Origin: DASWVC01 sp036401335
GTDB lineage: Bacteria > Verrucomicrobiota > Verrucomicrobiia > Chthoniobacterales > JAFAMB01
DNA length: 64,000 bases
Reading direction: 5' to 3'
NCBI GenBank assembly: GCA_036401335.1
Contig: DASWVC010000293.1
Coordinates: forward strand, 29,352 to 93,351
This document shows, in pieces, positions 25,959 through 34,196 of this stretch. Made by a program: the position numbers and the translations under genes. The notes under the pieces were generated by a model that worked only from the letters and a program-made list of their open reading frames with translations, made no database searches and was not told the DNA's origin. The stretch's first letter is position 1. Each line of letters opens with the position of its first letter.

Positions 25959-26879
25959 ATGAGAGTGACCATTGGCATCCCGGTGTACAACTGCGAACGC
26001 TGGATTACAGCGACCATCCAGTCCGCCCTTGACCAGTCGTGGCCGGACAAGGAGGTGGTGGTGGTGGATGACGGTTCCTTCGACGCTACGCCCCGCCTGT
26101 GCCGGGAGTTTGGTTCCAAGATTCGCTTCACCGCGCAGGGACGCAAAGGCGGCAACGCGGCGCGCAACCGGATCATCGAGGCGGCGACGGGTGAGTTCAT
26201 CCAGTTTCTGGATGCGGATGACGCGTTGCCTGCAGACAAAATCGAAGCCCAACTGGAATCCGGCACCCGTGCCGATGTGCTGTGCAGCCCGGTGCGCTTC
26301 GAGACCTGGAGCAACGGTCAACCGGTGCAGACGGATCTGCAGGTTCTGCCCGACCCGCTGGATTGGAAGGCGGAATGGCTGCGGTGGAACCTTCCTCAGA
26401 CCGGCGGCTGCCTCTGGCGCAAATCGGCGCTGGTCCGCATCGATGGCTGGAACCAGCGCTTTCACTGCAACCAGGAATACGAGCTCTATTTTCGGGCGTT
26501 CAAGGCGGGCCTCCGCTTCCGTCGGGTACATGCGCCGGCAGCTATTTACCGGCTCTGGTCGGAAAACACGGTGTGCCGAAAGGACAAAGCGGGGGTGATC
26601 GAATCCAAGACGCAGCTGATCAGCAGCTTTCTGGACTGGCTGCGAACGCAGGGTGAAGAAACCGCAGCGTACCGGCGCCTGGCCGGCATCGCCTGCTTTG
26701 AGATGGCCCGTTCCCTGGCCGTGCAGGATCTGGAACGGGCTCGGCGGTATTTTCAAGCCCGGCGAAGCGAAGGGTTGATCACTCCCGAAGGTCCCGCCGC
26801 TCCTTGGAAATACCGGCTGCTCCTTCAGTTGCTCGGTTTTTCAGCCGCGGAACGGCTGGCCAAAGCGAGCCGGTCCTGA
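25959..26879 (+). CDS. Family 2 glycosyltransferase (copy 2)
   Basis: 306 residues, GT-A fold: RVTIGIPVYNCERWI, VVVVDDGSFDATP, GGNAARNR, and the metal-binding IQFLDADDALPADK. It shares long near-identical blocks with the GT2 at 9796-10746 across the whole length. The true start is ATG 25959; upstream codons in frame do not belong to the fold. It follows the second pyruvyl transferase, so both probably act on the same repeat unit. Confidence 0.88.
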   Translation: MRVTIGIPVYNCERWITATIQSALDQSWPDKEVVVVDDGSFDATPRLCREFGSKIRFTAQGRKGGNAARNRIIEAATGEFIQFLDADDALPADKIEAQLESGTRADVLCSPVRFETWSNGQPVQTDLQVLPDPLDWKAEWLRWNLPQTGGCLWRKSALVRIDGWNQRFHCNQEYELYFRAFKAGLRFRRVHAPAAIYRLWSENTVCRKDKAGVIESKTQLISSFLDWLRTQGEETAAYRRLAGIACFEMARSLAVQDLERARRYFQARRSEGLITPEGPAAPWKYRLLLQLLGFSAAERLAKASRS

Positions 26880-26940
26880 GCGACTGAAGGCACCGTTCAC
26901 CCAGGCAGGTGCGATCGAGTCGACGCGTGCTGGGATAAGC

Positions 26941-27945
26941 ATGGCGCAACCCCGCGATCTGATGACCAAACCGATTTCCCTTTTGATTCCCTGTTATAAC
27001 TCGGCCCGTTTTCTGCCGGGTTTGTTCGACCAGATCCACCGGCAGACCGTGCCCTTTGCGGAAATCATTGTCTACGATGACCACAGCGCGGACGGTTCGG
27101 CTGCCGTCGCTGAGGCCCTTGGCGCGAGGGTGTTACGAGGCAAGGCCACACGCGGTCCGGGATTTGCCCGGAATCGCCTGCTGGAAGCAGCCGGTAAACC
27201 GTTCCTGCACTACCACGATGCCGACGACGGGGTGGAACCGCTCTTCGTGGAGAAAATGAGCCGGGCCTTGGACTCGGATCGGCATGGAACGGTTTGCGCC
27301 CTCCGGATCGTTCACCTCGACCACGCCGAGGCGGATTACGTGCTTCGGTTCCCGGAAATCGCTGCCCATGCGGATCTCGTCGGATTCATGATCCGTACGT
27401 TCATCCACTTCGATGCCATGGTCGTTCCGCGACGGTTGTTGGTTGAGGCCGGCGGCTTTGTCGACCAGATGCGGTTTAGCGAAGACCGGGACTTGCTGGC
27501 ACGGCTGGCCGCCACCGGAATCGCTTTCAATTACGTCGACGAACCGTTGGCCACCTGGACCAAGCACGGGGCTTCCCTGACGCGCTCGCGTCCGACCCTT
27601 GCGCAGGCCCCGTACCGTCGCTGGTACCTTCACCGGTGTTACCGCAAACTCCCTTCGCAACACCGTCCCGCCATTGGGGACATGGCCTTGTACGTGGCCT
27701 GGATGTTCTACCACGATGCCCGTGGCCGGGAAGCCCGGGCCTACCGCGAGGAAGCCCGCCGCTGGATGTACCTCGCCCGCCTTTGCCGCCGTCGCTACGG
27801 GCGTTCCGCTTCCTGGCCGGAAAAACTGCTCGCGCAGGGTTTCGGTCCAGAAGTGGCCTTCTTCGTTCGCCGGATGCACGCTGCCGCCCGGGGCCGGTTG
27901 GATGGTTCTCCGCGCAAAATCCAAAGCCCGACGGCACGCCCGTAG
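26941..27945 (+). CDS. Family 2 glycosyltransferase
   Basis: 334 residues. Start of the fold ISLLIPCYNSARFLPGLF, then IIVYDDHSADGSA, GFARNRLLEA, and the DxD region HYHDADDGVEPL. A later acidic motif RFSEDRDLLARLA is the probable catalytic ED of inverting GT2 enzymes. The C-terminus is rich in Arg and aromatic residues. An ATG at 26962 could be the real start; nothing decides between them. It lies 61 bp after the previous GT2 and just before a GT4. Confidence 0.87.
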   Translation: MAQPRDLMTKPISLLIPCYNSARFLPGLFDQIHRQTVPFAEIIVYDDHSADGSAAVAEALGARVLRGKATRGPGFARNRLLEAAGKPFLHYHDADDGVEPLFVEKMSRALDSDRHGTVCALRIVHLDHAEADYVLRFPEIAAHADLVGFMIRTFIHFDAMVVPRRLLVEAGGFVDQMRFSEDRDLLARLAATGIAFNYVDEPLATWTKHGASLTRSRPTLAQAPYRRWYLHRCYRKLPSQHRPAIGDMALYVAWMFYHDARGREARAYREEARRWMYLARLCRRRYGRSASWPEKLLAQGFGPEVAFFVRRMHAAARGRLDGSPRKIQSPTARP

Positions 27946-27956
27946 CGGCACCCGCC

Positions 27957-29198
27957 ATGCAGATCGCGTTTATCGTTGCGGGATTCCCCATTGCTTCGGA
28001 AACCTTTATTCTGAATCAGATCACGGGCCTTCTGCAACGCGGCCATCAAGTCGACGTGTTCGCCCAGTGGCGGGATACCGGGAGCGGCCCGCATCCGGAC
28101 GTGACCCGCTTCCGGCTCGTGGAGCGCACCTTTTACCTGCACGTGAGCCCCCACCGTACCGCTCGCCTGCTGTCAGCCCTGGACGCCCTCGGCCGCGCGA
28201 TGTCGCGCGGGCAACTCCGCATCTTCCGGGCGTTGGACCCGAGGCGCTTCGGCCGGCAGGCGCTGAACCTCCGGGTGCTCAACCAGATGCGCCCCTTTAT
28301 CGGCCGGCCGGCTTACGCCGTCGTGCACTGCCATTTCGGGCCTTCCGGCGTGATCGGCGACACGGTGCGCCAACTCGGTCTCACGGCCGCACCTTTGCTG
28401 ACCACCTTTCACGGCTACGACATTTCGTCGTTTGTCCGGGAGCGCGGCCCGGAGGTGTACAAAAACCTTTTCCGGGATGGTGATGCCTTTACATGCTCCA
28501 GCCAGTTTATCCGCAACCGCTTGGTGAGCGCAGGGTGTCCGGCCCCCAGGATCCACCTGTTTAAGTTGGGCACCGACCTGAAAAAGTTCAGCTTTACCGC
28601 ACGGGTTCCGGACGAGACGGGCGCCGTCCGACTGGTGACGGTGGCGCGGCTAACCGAGAAAAAGGGGCTTGAGTACTCAATTCGTGCGTTTGCCAAACTG
28701 GCGGCGCGCTTTCCTTTGCTGGAGTACAACATTGTCGGCGACGGCGATCAACGGAAACCGTTGGAACGGCTGCTGAACGGGCTTGGACTTAACGGCAGGG
28801 TCAGGTTGCTGGGCTGGCGCACCGACCCTGAGGTACGGGAAATTTATGCCCGCTCCCACCTGTTTGTCCTGTCCAGCGTGGAAGCTGCCAACGGAGACAT
28901 TGAAGGTCAGGGCATGGTGCTGCAGGAAGCCCAAGCCATGGGGCTGCCGGTGGTGTGCAGCCGGCACAATGGCTTTCCGGAAGGCATCTTGGAGAATGAG
29001 TCCGGCTTTCTGGTGCCGGAGCGGGATGCAGACGCCCTCGCCGCCTGTCTAACCACCCTTTTGCAACGTCCAGGCACCTGGCCCGAAATGGGCCAGCGCG
29101 GCCGGGCCTACGTCGAGGCGGAGTACGACCTTGAAAAGCGCAACGACGCACTCGTGGCGCTTTACGACGAGTTACGGGCCCGGAGGGCACGACCGTAG
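27957..29198 (+). CDS. Family 4 glycosyltransferase
   Basis: 413 residues, GT-B fold. N-terminal IAFIVAGFPIASETFILNQI matches the colanic-type WcaL/AmsK start (FPxxSETFIxxQI). TTFHGYDISSF is the acceptor-side loop. The C-terminal half holds VARLTEKKGLEYSIRAFAKL and the donor-binding EX7E region of GT4 (EGQGMVLQEAQAMGLPVV). The ATG at 27957, 12 bp after the previous stop, gives the normal family start. A terminator follows. Confidence 0.9.
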   Translation: MQIAFIVAGFPIASETFILNQITGLLQRGHQVDVFAQWRDTGSGPHPDVTRFRLVERTFYLHVSPHRTARLLSALDALGRAMSRGQLRIFRALDPRRFGRQALNLRVLNQMRPFIGRPAYAVVHCHFGPSGVIGDTVRQLGLTAAPLLTTFHGYDISSFVRERGPEVYKNLFRDGDAFTCSSQFIRNRLVSAGCPAPRIHLFKLGTDLKKFSFTARVPDETGAVRLVTVARLTEKKGLEYSIRAFAKLAARFPLLEYNIVGDGDQRKPLERLLNGLGLNGRVRLLGWRTDPEVREIYARSHLFVLSSVEAANGDIEGQGMVLQEAQAMGLPVVCSRHNGFPEGILENESGFLVPERDADALAACLTTLLQRPGTWPEMGQRGRAYVEAEYDLEKRNDALVALYDELRARRARP

Positions 29199-29205
29199 AA
29201 CTTTT

Positions 29206-29246
29206 GGGCGGTGCGGGGGTCTCCTGCGTGCTCGCCCGTTTTTGTT
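29206..29246 (+). terminator. Probable rho-independent terminator
   Basis: GGGCG (29206-29210) pairs with CGCCC (29233-29237), with further imperfect G-C pairs inside the loop (GCGGGG with TCCTGC), followed by GTTTTTGTT. It lies 7 bp after the stop of the GT4 gene and closes the 21.9-29.2 kb transcription unit. The converging deoR gene ends at 29283. Confidence 0.65.
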
Positions 29247-29282
29247 CTCGCCAGCGCGGCGTTGGCGGCCCGCGTCAACGCA

Positions 29283-30038
29283 TCAGGCTCGGGTAACGGT
29301 GAGGCCCGCGCGTTTGAACGGTGCAATCAGGTCCTCCGGGGCATCAACCTCGACCACCATGCCGCTGACCTCGTTCAGGGGCGCGATGACGTACGCGGAA
29401 GCGGCATGGAGCTTCTCGCTTGAGGCCAGCACGATCGTCTCGGCCGCCCGCCGGCTCAGGGCCCGCTTGACGTGCGCCTCCTCCAGGTCACCGGTGGACA
29501 GCCCCGCCTCCGGATGAATGCCGGTAACGCCCATGAAAAAGACGTCGGCCCGCACCTGGGCAGCCGCCTCGATCACCGCGGCACCAACGGCAACGATTGA
29601 ATGTTTGAAAAGGCGTCCCCCCAACAGCACCACTTCCACATGGCGGTGGGCCACCAGCGCCACGGCAACCGAAGGGCTGTGGGTCACGACCGTGGCCCGA
29701 AGGTTGGGGGCCAAGTGCCGGGCCAACTGTACCGCCGTGGTGCCGCCGTCGAGGATGACGACCTGCCCAGGCTGCACCAACGCCGCCGCAGCCCGGCCTA
29801 TGGCGGTTTTGCCCTCCATTCCCAACCGCTGCCGGCCCGCAAAATCGGCCACGGCGGGCGAGGCTGGCAACGCCCCCCCGTGAACCCGCTGCAGGCGGCC
29901 CTCGCTTGCAAGCTCGCGCAGGTCACGACGGATGGTATCCTCCGAAAGCCGGAGTTCCTGGCTGAACGTCTTGGCAACGAACTGCCCGTCCCGCTGGAGT
30001 CGGTCAAGAATGAGGTTCTTGCGTTGGCTCGTGAGCAT
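29283..30038 (-). CDS. DeoR/GlpR family transcriptional regulator
   Basis: 251 residues, the usual length. N-terminal helix-turn-helix: LTSQRKNLILDRLQRDGQFV, then LRLSEDTIRRDLRELASEG (recognition helix) and the conserved RVHGGAL. The C-terminal sugar-phosphate sensing domain has VILDGGTTAVQLARHL and VFFMGVTGI. These regulators respond to phosphorylated sugars or nucleosides. It is divergent from the DUF4406/NudK gene pair, and a set of phased repeats lies between, so it probably controls both directions. Confidence 0.9.
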   Translation of the reverse strand: MLTSQRKNLILDRLQRDGQFVAKTFSQELRLSEDTIRRDLRELASEGRLQRVHGGALPASPAVADFAGRQRLGMEGKTAIGRAAAALVQPGQVVILDGGTTAVQLARHLAPNLRATVVTHSPSVAVALVAHRHVEVVLLGGRLFKHSIVAVGAAVIEAAAQVRADVFFMGVTGIHPEAGLSTGDLEEAHVKRALSRRAAETIVLASSEKLHAASAYVIAPLNEVSGMVVEVDAPEDLIAPFKRAGLTVTRA

Positions 30039-30069
30039 GGGTTCAGTCTAGGGCAGCAGCGCATCGTTC

Positions 30070-30127
30070 GCACGAATTTTCGGGGAGGTTGCACGAAGTT
30101 GCATGAATAAGCTTGATTTTTCACGAA
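30070..30127. promoter_or_regulatory. Phased CACGAA repeats, probable DeoR operators
   Basis: Four copies of the heptamer [GT]CA[CT]GAA start at 30070, 30091, 30101 and 30121, all in the same orientation and spaced 21, 10 and 20 bp, that is whole helical turns. On the other strand they read TTCGTG, like the TTTCGTT direct repeats bound by AgaR/DeoR-type proteins. The cluster lies between the deoR start and the divergent gene start, as expected for an auto-regulated operator. Confidence 0.55.
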
Positions 30128-30191
30128 AGCTGCCGATCATGCCTGCTTCACGTGCAGCAACTGCTTGAGCAAGTGCCAACAATTCCGTTTT

Positions 30192-30584
30192 ATGAATATG
30201 CCTCCCCATCGTCCTCTGACCATCCTGATTGCCGGCCCGTTTCGGTCCGGGTCTGGAGACGACCCAGTCCGGCTCTCCGACAATTTGCGTGCGTTGGAAG
30301 CTCATGCCCTGCCGCTCTGGCGTGCCGGGCACATCCCCATGATTGGCGAGTGGGTCGCCCTGCCCCTGATCCACGCGGCGGGCGGTACCCACATTGCCGA
30401 CGGCGTGCACCAGGATTTTCTCTACCCGGTCGCCCGGCGCTTGATTGCGCGTTGCGATGCGGTGCTGCGGGTTCCCGGGGAGTCGAAGGGTGCTGACCAG
30501 GATGTCCGGTTGGCACGCGAGCACGGCCTGCCGGTGTACTTCCACGTCGACGAGGTGCCGGTGGCGGCCCGGCCGCATGTTTAG
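30192..30584 (+). CDS. DUF4406/nucleoside deoxyribosyltransferase-like protein
   Basis: About 130 residues. The start PLTILIAGPFRSGSGDDPVR and the ends AVLRVPGESKGADQDVRLAR and GLPVYFHVDEVP fit the DUF4406/Nuc_deoxyrib_tr fold: a GP(Y/F) loop at the N-terminus and GxSxGxxxE/D-type motif near the middle. Such proteins act on, or sense, nucleoside-derived ligands. Starts at 30192 and 30198 are both possible; the upstream TTG at 30165 is less likely. Followed 30 bp later by a Nudix gene, so probably one unit under DeoR control. Confidence 0.65.
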   Translation: MNMPPHRPLTILIAGPFRSGSGDDPVRLSDNLRALEAHALPLWRAGHIPMIGEWVALPLIHAAGGTHIADGVHQDFLYPVARRLIARCDAVLRVPGESKGADQDVRLAREHGLPVYFHVDEVPVAARPHV

Positions 30585-30614
30585 CTACCAACGTGAGCAG
30601 AGGATCTTAGCCGT

Positions 30615-31217
30615 ATGAACCCATCAGAACGTGTGCGCATCCGGGAGGTAAAGGTGCTTTCCGCCGACTGGTACGTGCTCAAGAAGACGACGTTCGACTA
30701 CCGCCTGCGGAACGGGGGTTGGAAGACGGTCAGCCGCGAAACCTACGATCGGGGCAACGGCGCCACCATCCTCCTGTTCCATCGGCGGCGCGGAACGGTG
30801 CTGCTGACCCGGCAGTTCCGGCTTCCGGCCTACGTGAATGGTTGCGCTGACGGCATGCTGATCGAGGCGTGCGCGGGGCTTCTGGACGGCGACTTGCCGG
30901 AGGCCGCCATTCGGCGGGAGGCGCAGGAAGAGCTGGGGGTAGAGGTGGGCCCGGTGAAAAAGGTCATGGAGGCCTACATGAGCCCCGGGTCCGTCACCGA
31001 AAAGCTGCACTTCTTTGTGGCGGAGTACGAGACGCCGCCCGGGGTAAGCGCGGGCAGGCTCGACGAGGGGGAAGAAATCGAAGTTATCGAAATGAGGCTC
31101 GAGGACGCCCTGGCGAAGGTTGAGCGGGGTGAGATCCAGGATGGCAAAACGATCATGCTGCTGCTTTGGGCGCAGCTGAATGCCTTTGTGAGCGGCCAGA
31201 AGAAGGTGTCGCCGTAA
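30615..31217 (+). CDS. nudK: Nudix hydrolase, GDP-mannose pyrophosphatase-like
   Basis: 200 residues, close to NudK length. The Nudix box reads G-x5-E-x7-REAQEELGV (within AGLLDGDLPEAAIRREAQEELGVEV region, residues about 88-112). The N-terminal VLSADWYVLKKTTFDYR and ETYDRGNGATILLF are typical of NudK. NudK cleaves GDP-mannose to GMP and mannose-1-phosphate with Mg2+. In an EPS locus this would adjust the pool of an activated sugar. The GAGGA before the ATG is a fair ribosome-binding site. Symbol is based on motif likeness only. Confidence 0.8.
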   Translation: MNPSERVRIREVKVLSADWYVLKKTTFDYRLRNGGWKTVSRETYDRGNGATILLFHRRRGTVLLTRQFRLPAYVNGCADGMLIEACAGLLDGDLPEAAIRREAQEELGVEVGPVKKVMEAYMSPGSVTEKLHFFVAEYETPPGVSAGRLDEGEEIEVIEMRLEDALAKVERGEIQDGKTIMLLLWAQLNAFVSGQKKVSP

Positions 31218-31229
31218 CGGCGTGTGGAT

Positions 31230-32168
31230 TCACGGCGAGCCGCCTCCCCGAGGAGGCCGGCGGCTCTTGAAGAAGGTGCGAATGTCCGCCTCGCGCCGGT
31301 CTCCGTGATCCTTGACGCTGTGAATCACGCTGCGGCCTTGTGCGACGAGGCGGTCGGGTGCGTCCGGCAGGCCAAGGTGGCGCACCGCGAACACGTCACC
31401 GGCCTGGTCGAAGGGTTCCAGTCCATAGCCGGCGGCGGCTGCAAGCAACGCTACGATGGCGTCTTCGCCCAACGGGGCCTGCAGCCAGAGCGTTGGATCG
31501 TCGAGGTACCCTTCCCGGTGCAGGGCTTGCAAACACTCAGCCGACACGGCGTAACCTCCGCCTGAGCAGTGCTCGCCGAGGCGGTAGCCGTTCAGCAACG
31601 CCCGCCGCAGGACGTTCCGAATCCGTCCGTAGCGGCCCCAGAACGCCAACTGGAGCGCTGGGCCGCCGGCCGGCGTTCGACGCCAGACGCTGAATTGCCG
31701 CAGCAGTTTTTCCAGCGCAGGGGTTGAGGTGCGGTCTTTCATCCGGGCCGGGCTGAATTGGTAGGCTCCCAGGATGCCCGCTCCGGGAGTGGCGGCGAAT
31801 TTCGCCCGGATGCGGTTTGCGCACGCACCGATCACGAGGGAATCGGTGTCGAGCTTCAGCACGAAACTCACCTCAGAACTGGCGACCACCCGGCGCAAGC
31901 CGGCCAGCACGCCCGCTGCTGCGCCGGAGCCCCAACCCGAACCCCGGCCACGCCGCGGGTTGGGCAGCATGGTCACGCGGGAGCCGAGGCCGGGCGCAAT
32001 TCGCTGGATGAGCGGACGGCCCTTGAGGTCGTCATCGACCAGGACAAGGTTGAATCGGCCGCCTTCGAAGGCTTCCAGGGCTTCGGCCAGGTCCCGTGCC
32101 CGCTCGATTTCCACCGGGTTTGGTCCGATCAACAGTACGACGGCGAATGGTTGCGTCCCTAAGTTCAT
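31230..32168 (-). CDS. GT-A type glycosyltransferase-like protein
   Basis: 312 residues without a clear named family. Seen: VVLLIGPNPVEIERARDL at the start, a D-rich strand FNLVLVDDDLKGRP, and the probable metal site FVLKLDTDSLVIG (DxD) near residue 110, then GYAVSAECLQAL and an APLGEDAIVALL segment. This is the order of motifs in GT-A enzymes. The start is ATG 32168; the TTG at 32183 is less likely. It is 31 bp downstream of another minus-strand GT2 gene, so the two form an operon. Confidence 0.65.
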   Translation of the reverse strand: MNLGTQPFAVVLLIGPNPVEIERARDLAEALEAFEGGRFNLVLVDDDLKGRPLIQRIAPGLGSRVTMLPNPRRGRGSGWGSGAAAGVLAGLRRVVASSEVSFVLKLDTDSLVIGACANRIRAKFAATPGAGILGAYQFSPARMKDRTSTPALEKLLRQFSVWRRTPAGGPALQLAFWGRYGRIRNVLRRALLNGYRLGEHCSGGGYAVSAECLQALHREGYLDDPTLWLQAPLGEDAIVALLAAAAGYGLEPFDQAGDVFAVRHLGLPDAPDRLVAQGRSVIHSVKDHGDRREADIRTFFKSRRPPRGGGSP

Positions 32169-32199
32169 CACCGCCCAACCCAAAGAAGCGAACGCGCAT

Positions 32200-33024
32200 T
32201 CACGGCAGTATCCCCAACTGGTGCAAGTACCGTTTGGCCATCCGTTTCACCAGCGGGTCCAGGTGCTGCGGCAGCAGGCGTTCGTCGTATTGCGGCCCTG
32301 CCGCCGTGAGCCGTTGCAGGGACCCGGAGGGATGGATTTTGTCATGCCAATCATCAGTCCGGGCATGTTCCCAGCCGCTGAACCCCCCCGCAACGGAGCG
32401 CAGCCTGGTTGCCAGACGCCGCTGCATCTGCTCCGGCGAACGGTACTTGTAATGCTTGTAGAGCAACCTTCGTGGATGAACGGGCCCCAGGTTAACCGGC
32501 CAGCCGGTGTGGTTGGGCCAGGTCAGCCGTTTGCGGTCACGGAAAAAACGGGGCTCGGAATTTGTCACCGCGTAAAACTGCAGGCGTTCAAGGTCAGCCG
32601 GCGGCACCTCCGGCCGAAGCTGGTACCCGGGGCTGACGTCCTGCTCGGTCAGGTAGAATTCCACGGCGACGCCCCAGACTACGTGTTCAGGAGGGCGCAC
32701 CCGGGCGAGGAACGCCCGCGGGTTTTCAAGGTAAAACTCGTCGGCATCAAGGTGGCACCACCAGTCGCCCGGCCGGGCACCCTCACGAAATGCGTTGAAG
32801 ACTTCGGCCCGCAAGCTTTCCTGGAACACCTTGCCATCCCGTTTCCACGGAATGATTTTCTCGCTTGCCATGCTGCAGACCACGTCCCAGGTATCGTCCT
32901 CACTCTGGCCGTCGTAAACGATGATGCGGTCCGACCATCGCGCGGCCGCGTTGAGGCAGGCTCCGATCACGTCGCCCTCGTTTTTGACCACACAGATGGA
33001 ATGAATCTTGAAGTCGCAGGGCAT
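32200..33024 (-). CDS. Family 2 glycosyltransferase
   Basis: 274 residues. N-terminus KIHSICVVKNEGDVIGACLN matches the subgroup of GT2 that begins (S)xxxVKNExD, with IIVYDGQSEDDT and the metal site CHLDADEFYLENP. This subgroup usually modifies surface glycans. Conserved aromatic and His residues (FFRDRKRLTWPNHTGWP, LYKHYKYRS) follow. It is divergent from the large plus-strand glycosyltransferase unit with a 233-bp gap. Confidence 0.82.
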   Translation of the reverse strand: MPCDFKIHSICVVKNEGDVIGACLNAAARWSDRIIVYDGQSEDDTWDVVCSMASEKIIPWKRDGKVFQESLRAEVFNAFREGARPGDWWCHLDADEFYLENPRAFLARVRPPEHVVWGVAVEFYLTEQDVSPGYQLRPEVPPADLERLQFYAVTNSEPRFFRDRKRLTWPNHTGWPVNLGPVHPRRLLYKHYKYRSPEQMQRRLATRLRSVAGGFSGWEHARTDDWHDKIHPSGSLQRLTAAGPQYDERLLPQHLDPLVKRMAKRYLHQLGILP

Positions 33025-33257
33025 GGATCATTTCTTCAACTTACCTGCCTCGTCGTTGCGGCGGGCAGGCTGCGTTTGTGCAGAACTGCTAAGCAGGGGC
33101 ACCCGCCCGTCAACTGAAATGTCCGGGCGGACGTCCCGCCGCCGGAACGCTCCGTCGGAGCAACCGGGACGGACCGACGAACCGGGCGACCATCCGGGCA
33201 TGGCTTGGGGGAAACGACTGCTGGCAAACGGCCTCAGGGTGCGGTAGGCGGTTTGGC

Positions 33258-34196
33258 ATGCCCGAACTTTCGGTGGTGATCCCGACGTTCAACCGCGCGA
33301 AACTCCTGGCCCGCGCGCTTGCCTCGCTGCCGTCGACGGCGGCCGGAGATCTGGAGATTATCGTCGTGGATGACGGGTCGAGCGACGGCACTGAAGAGGT
33401 GGTGGGCGGCTGGAAGCGGCCGGTGCGTTTCCTGCGTCAGGACCACGCGGGACCTGGCCGCGCCCGAAACCTGGGTTGGGATCAGGCGACCGCGCCTTAC
33501 GTCGCATTCCTCGACAGCGACGACGTCTGGCTTCCCTGGACGCTGGCGGTGTACCGGGCGCTGCTGTGCACGGATCCCCCGCCCAGCATGGTGATTGGAG
33601 CGCCGTTCTGGTTCGAGGACGAGGCCGAACTGGCCCGGGCAGCTCGCGGGCCCCTGGCCACCCGCACGTTCCCCGACTACCTTGCATCGGCCGGTTGGCC
33701 CATCTGGCTGGGCGCCTCCTCCCTGCTGGTCCGGCGAGACATCGGCCCCAGGTTCGAAACTGAACGCATGAACGCGGAAGACCTTGACCTGGCCATCCAC
33801 CTTGGAGGCGAACCGGGCTTCGTGTGGGTCCAGGCTCCGGCAACGTTCGGCTACCGGCGGCACCCGTCCACCTTGGTCTCGAACCTCCAGGGAACGCTGA
33901 CCGGCGTGGGCCACCTCATCAGCGAAGAAACGGAAGGCCGGTACCCCGGGGGGCAGGCACGGCGCCGAGCGCGCTGGCAATTGATCACCCGGGCGGTGCG
34001 TCCACCCGCCCTTGCCGCCCTGCGTGCGGGGCGCTGGGCGGAGGGGTTCAGGTTGTATGCCCTGACCTGGCGTTGGCACGTCGCGTTGGGCCGGTGGCGG
34101 TTTTTGCTCGCGTTCCCGGTCCTGGCTGCCTGGGCCCGTTGGAAACGGCCGAAGGCAGGCCAACCGCTGGCCGCGGACCCGGCGGCAAGAACATGA
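33258..34196 (+). CDS. Family 2 glycosyltransferase
   Basis: 312 residues. ELSVVIPTFNRAKLLARAL, LEIIVVDDGSSDGTEEVV, GPGRARNLGWD, and VAFLDSDDVWLPWTL (the metal-binding DSDD) are all canonical GT2 motifs. The catalytic acidic motif is NAEDLDLAIHLG. Its TGA overlaps the ATG of the next gene by 4 bp (34193-34196), so the two are coupled. First gene of the 33.3-41.1 kb plus-strand unit. Confidence 0.88.
   Translation: MPELSVVIPTFNRAKLLARALASLPSTAAGDLEIIVVDDGSSDGTEEVVGGWKRPVRFLRQDHAGPGRARNLGWDQATAPYVAFLDSDDVWLPWTLAVYRALLCTDPPPSMVIGAPFWFEDEAELARAARGPLATRTFPDYLASAGWPIWLGASSLLVRRDIGPRFETERMNAEDLDLAIHLGGEPGFVWVQAPATFGYRRHPSTLVSNLQGTLTGVGHLISEETEGRYPGGQARRRARWQLITRAVRPPALAALRAGRWAEGFRLYALTWRWHVALGRWRFLLAFPVLAAWARWKRPKAGQPLAADPAART

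Noticed and set aside
25662..26756. Long open frame on the minus strand (364 codons)
   Set aside because: It is antisense to the pyruvyl transferase and GT2 genes, whose motifs are clear. It has no family motif; GC-rich codon bias opens the opposite frame.
31774..33117. Open frame of 447 codons on the plus strand
   Set aside because: It overlaps two minus-strand glycosyltransferase genes with intact DxD motifs and shows only Arg/Pro-rich sequence.
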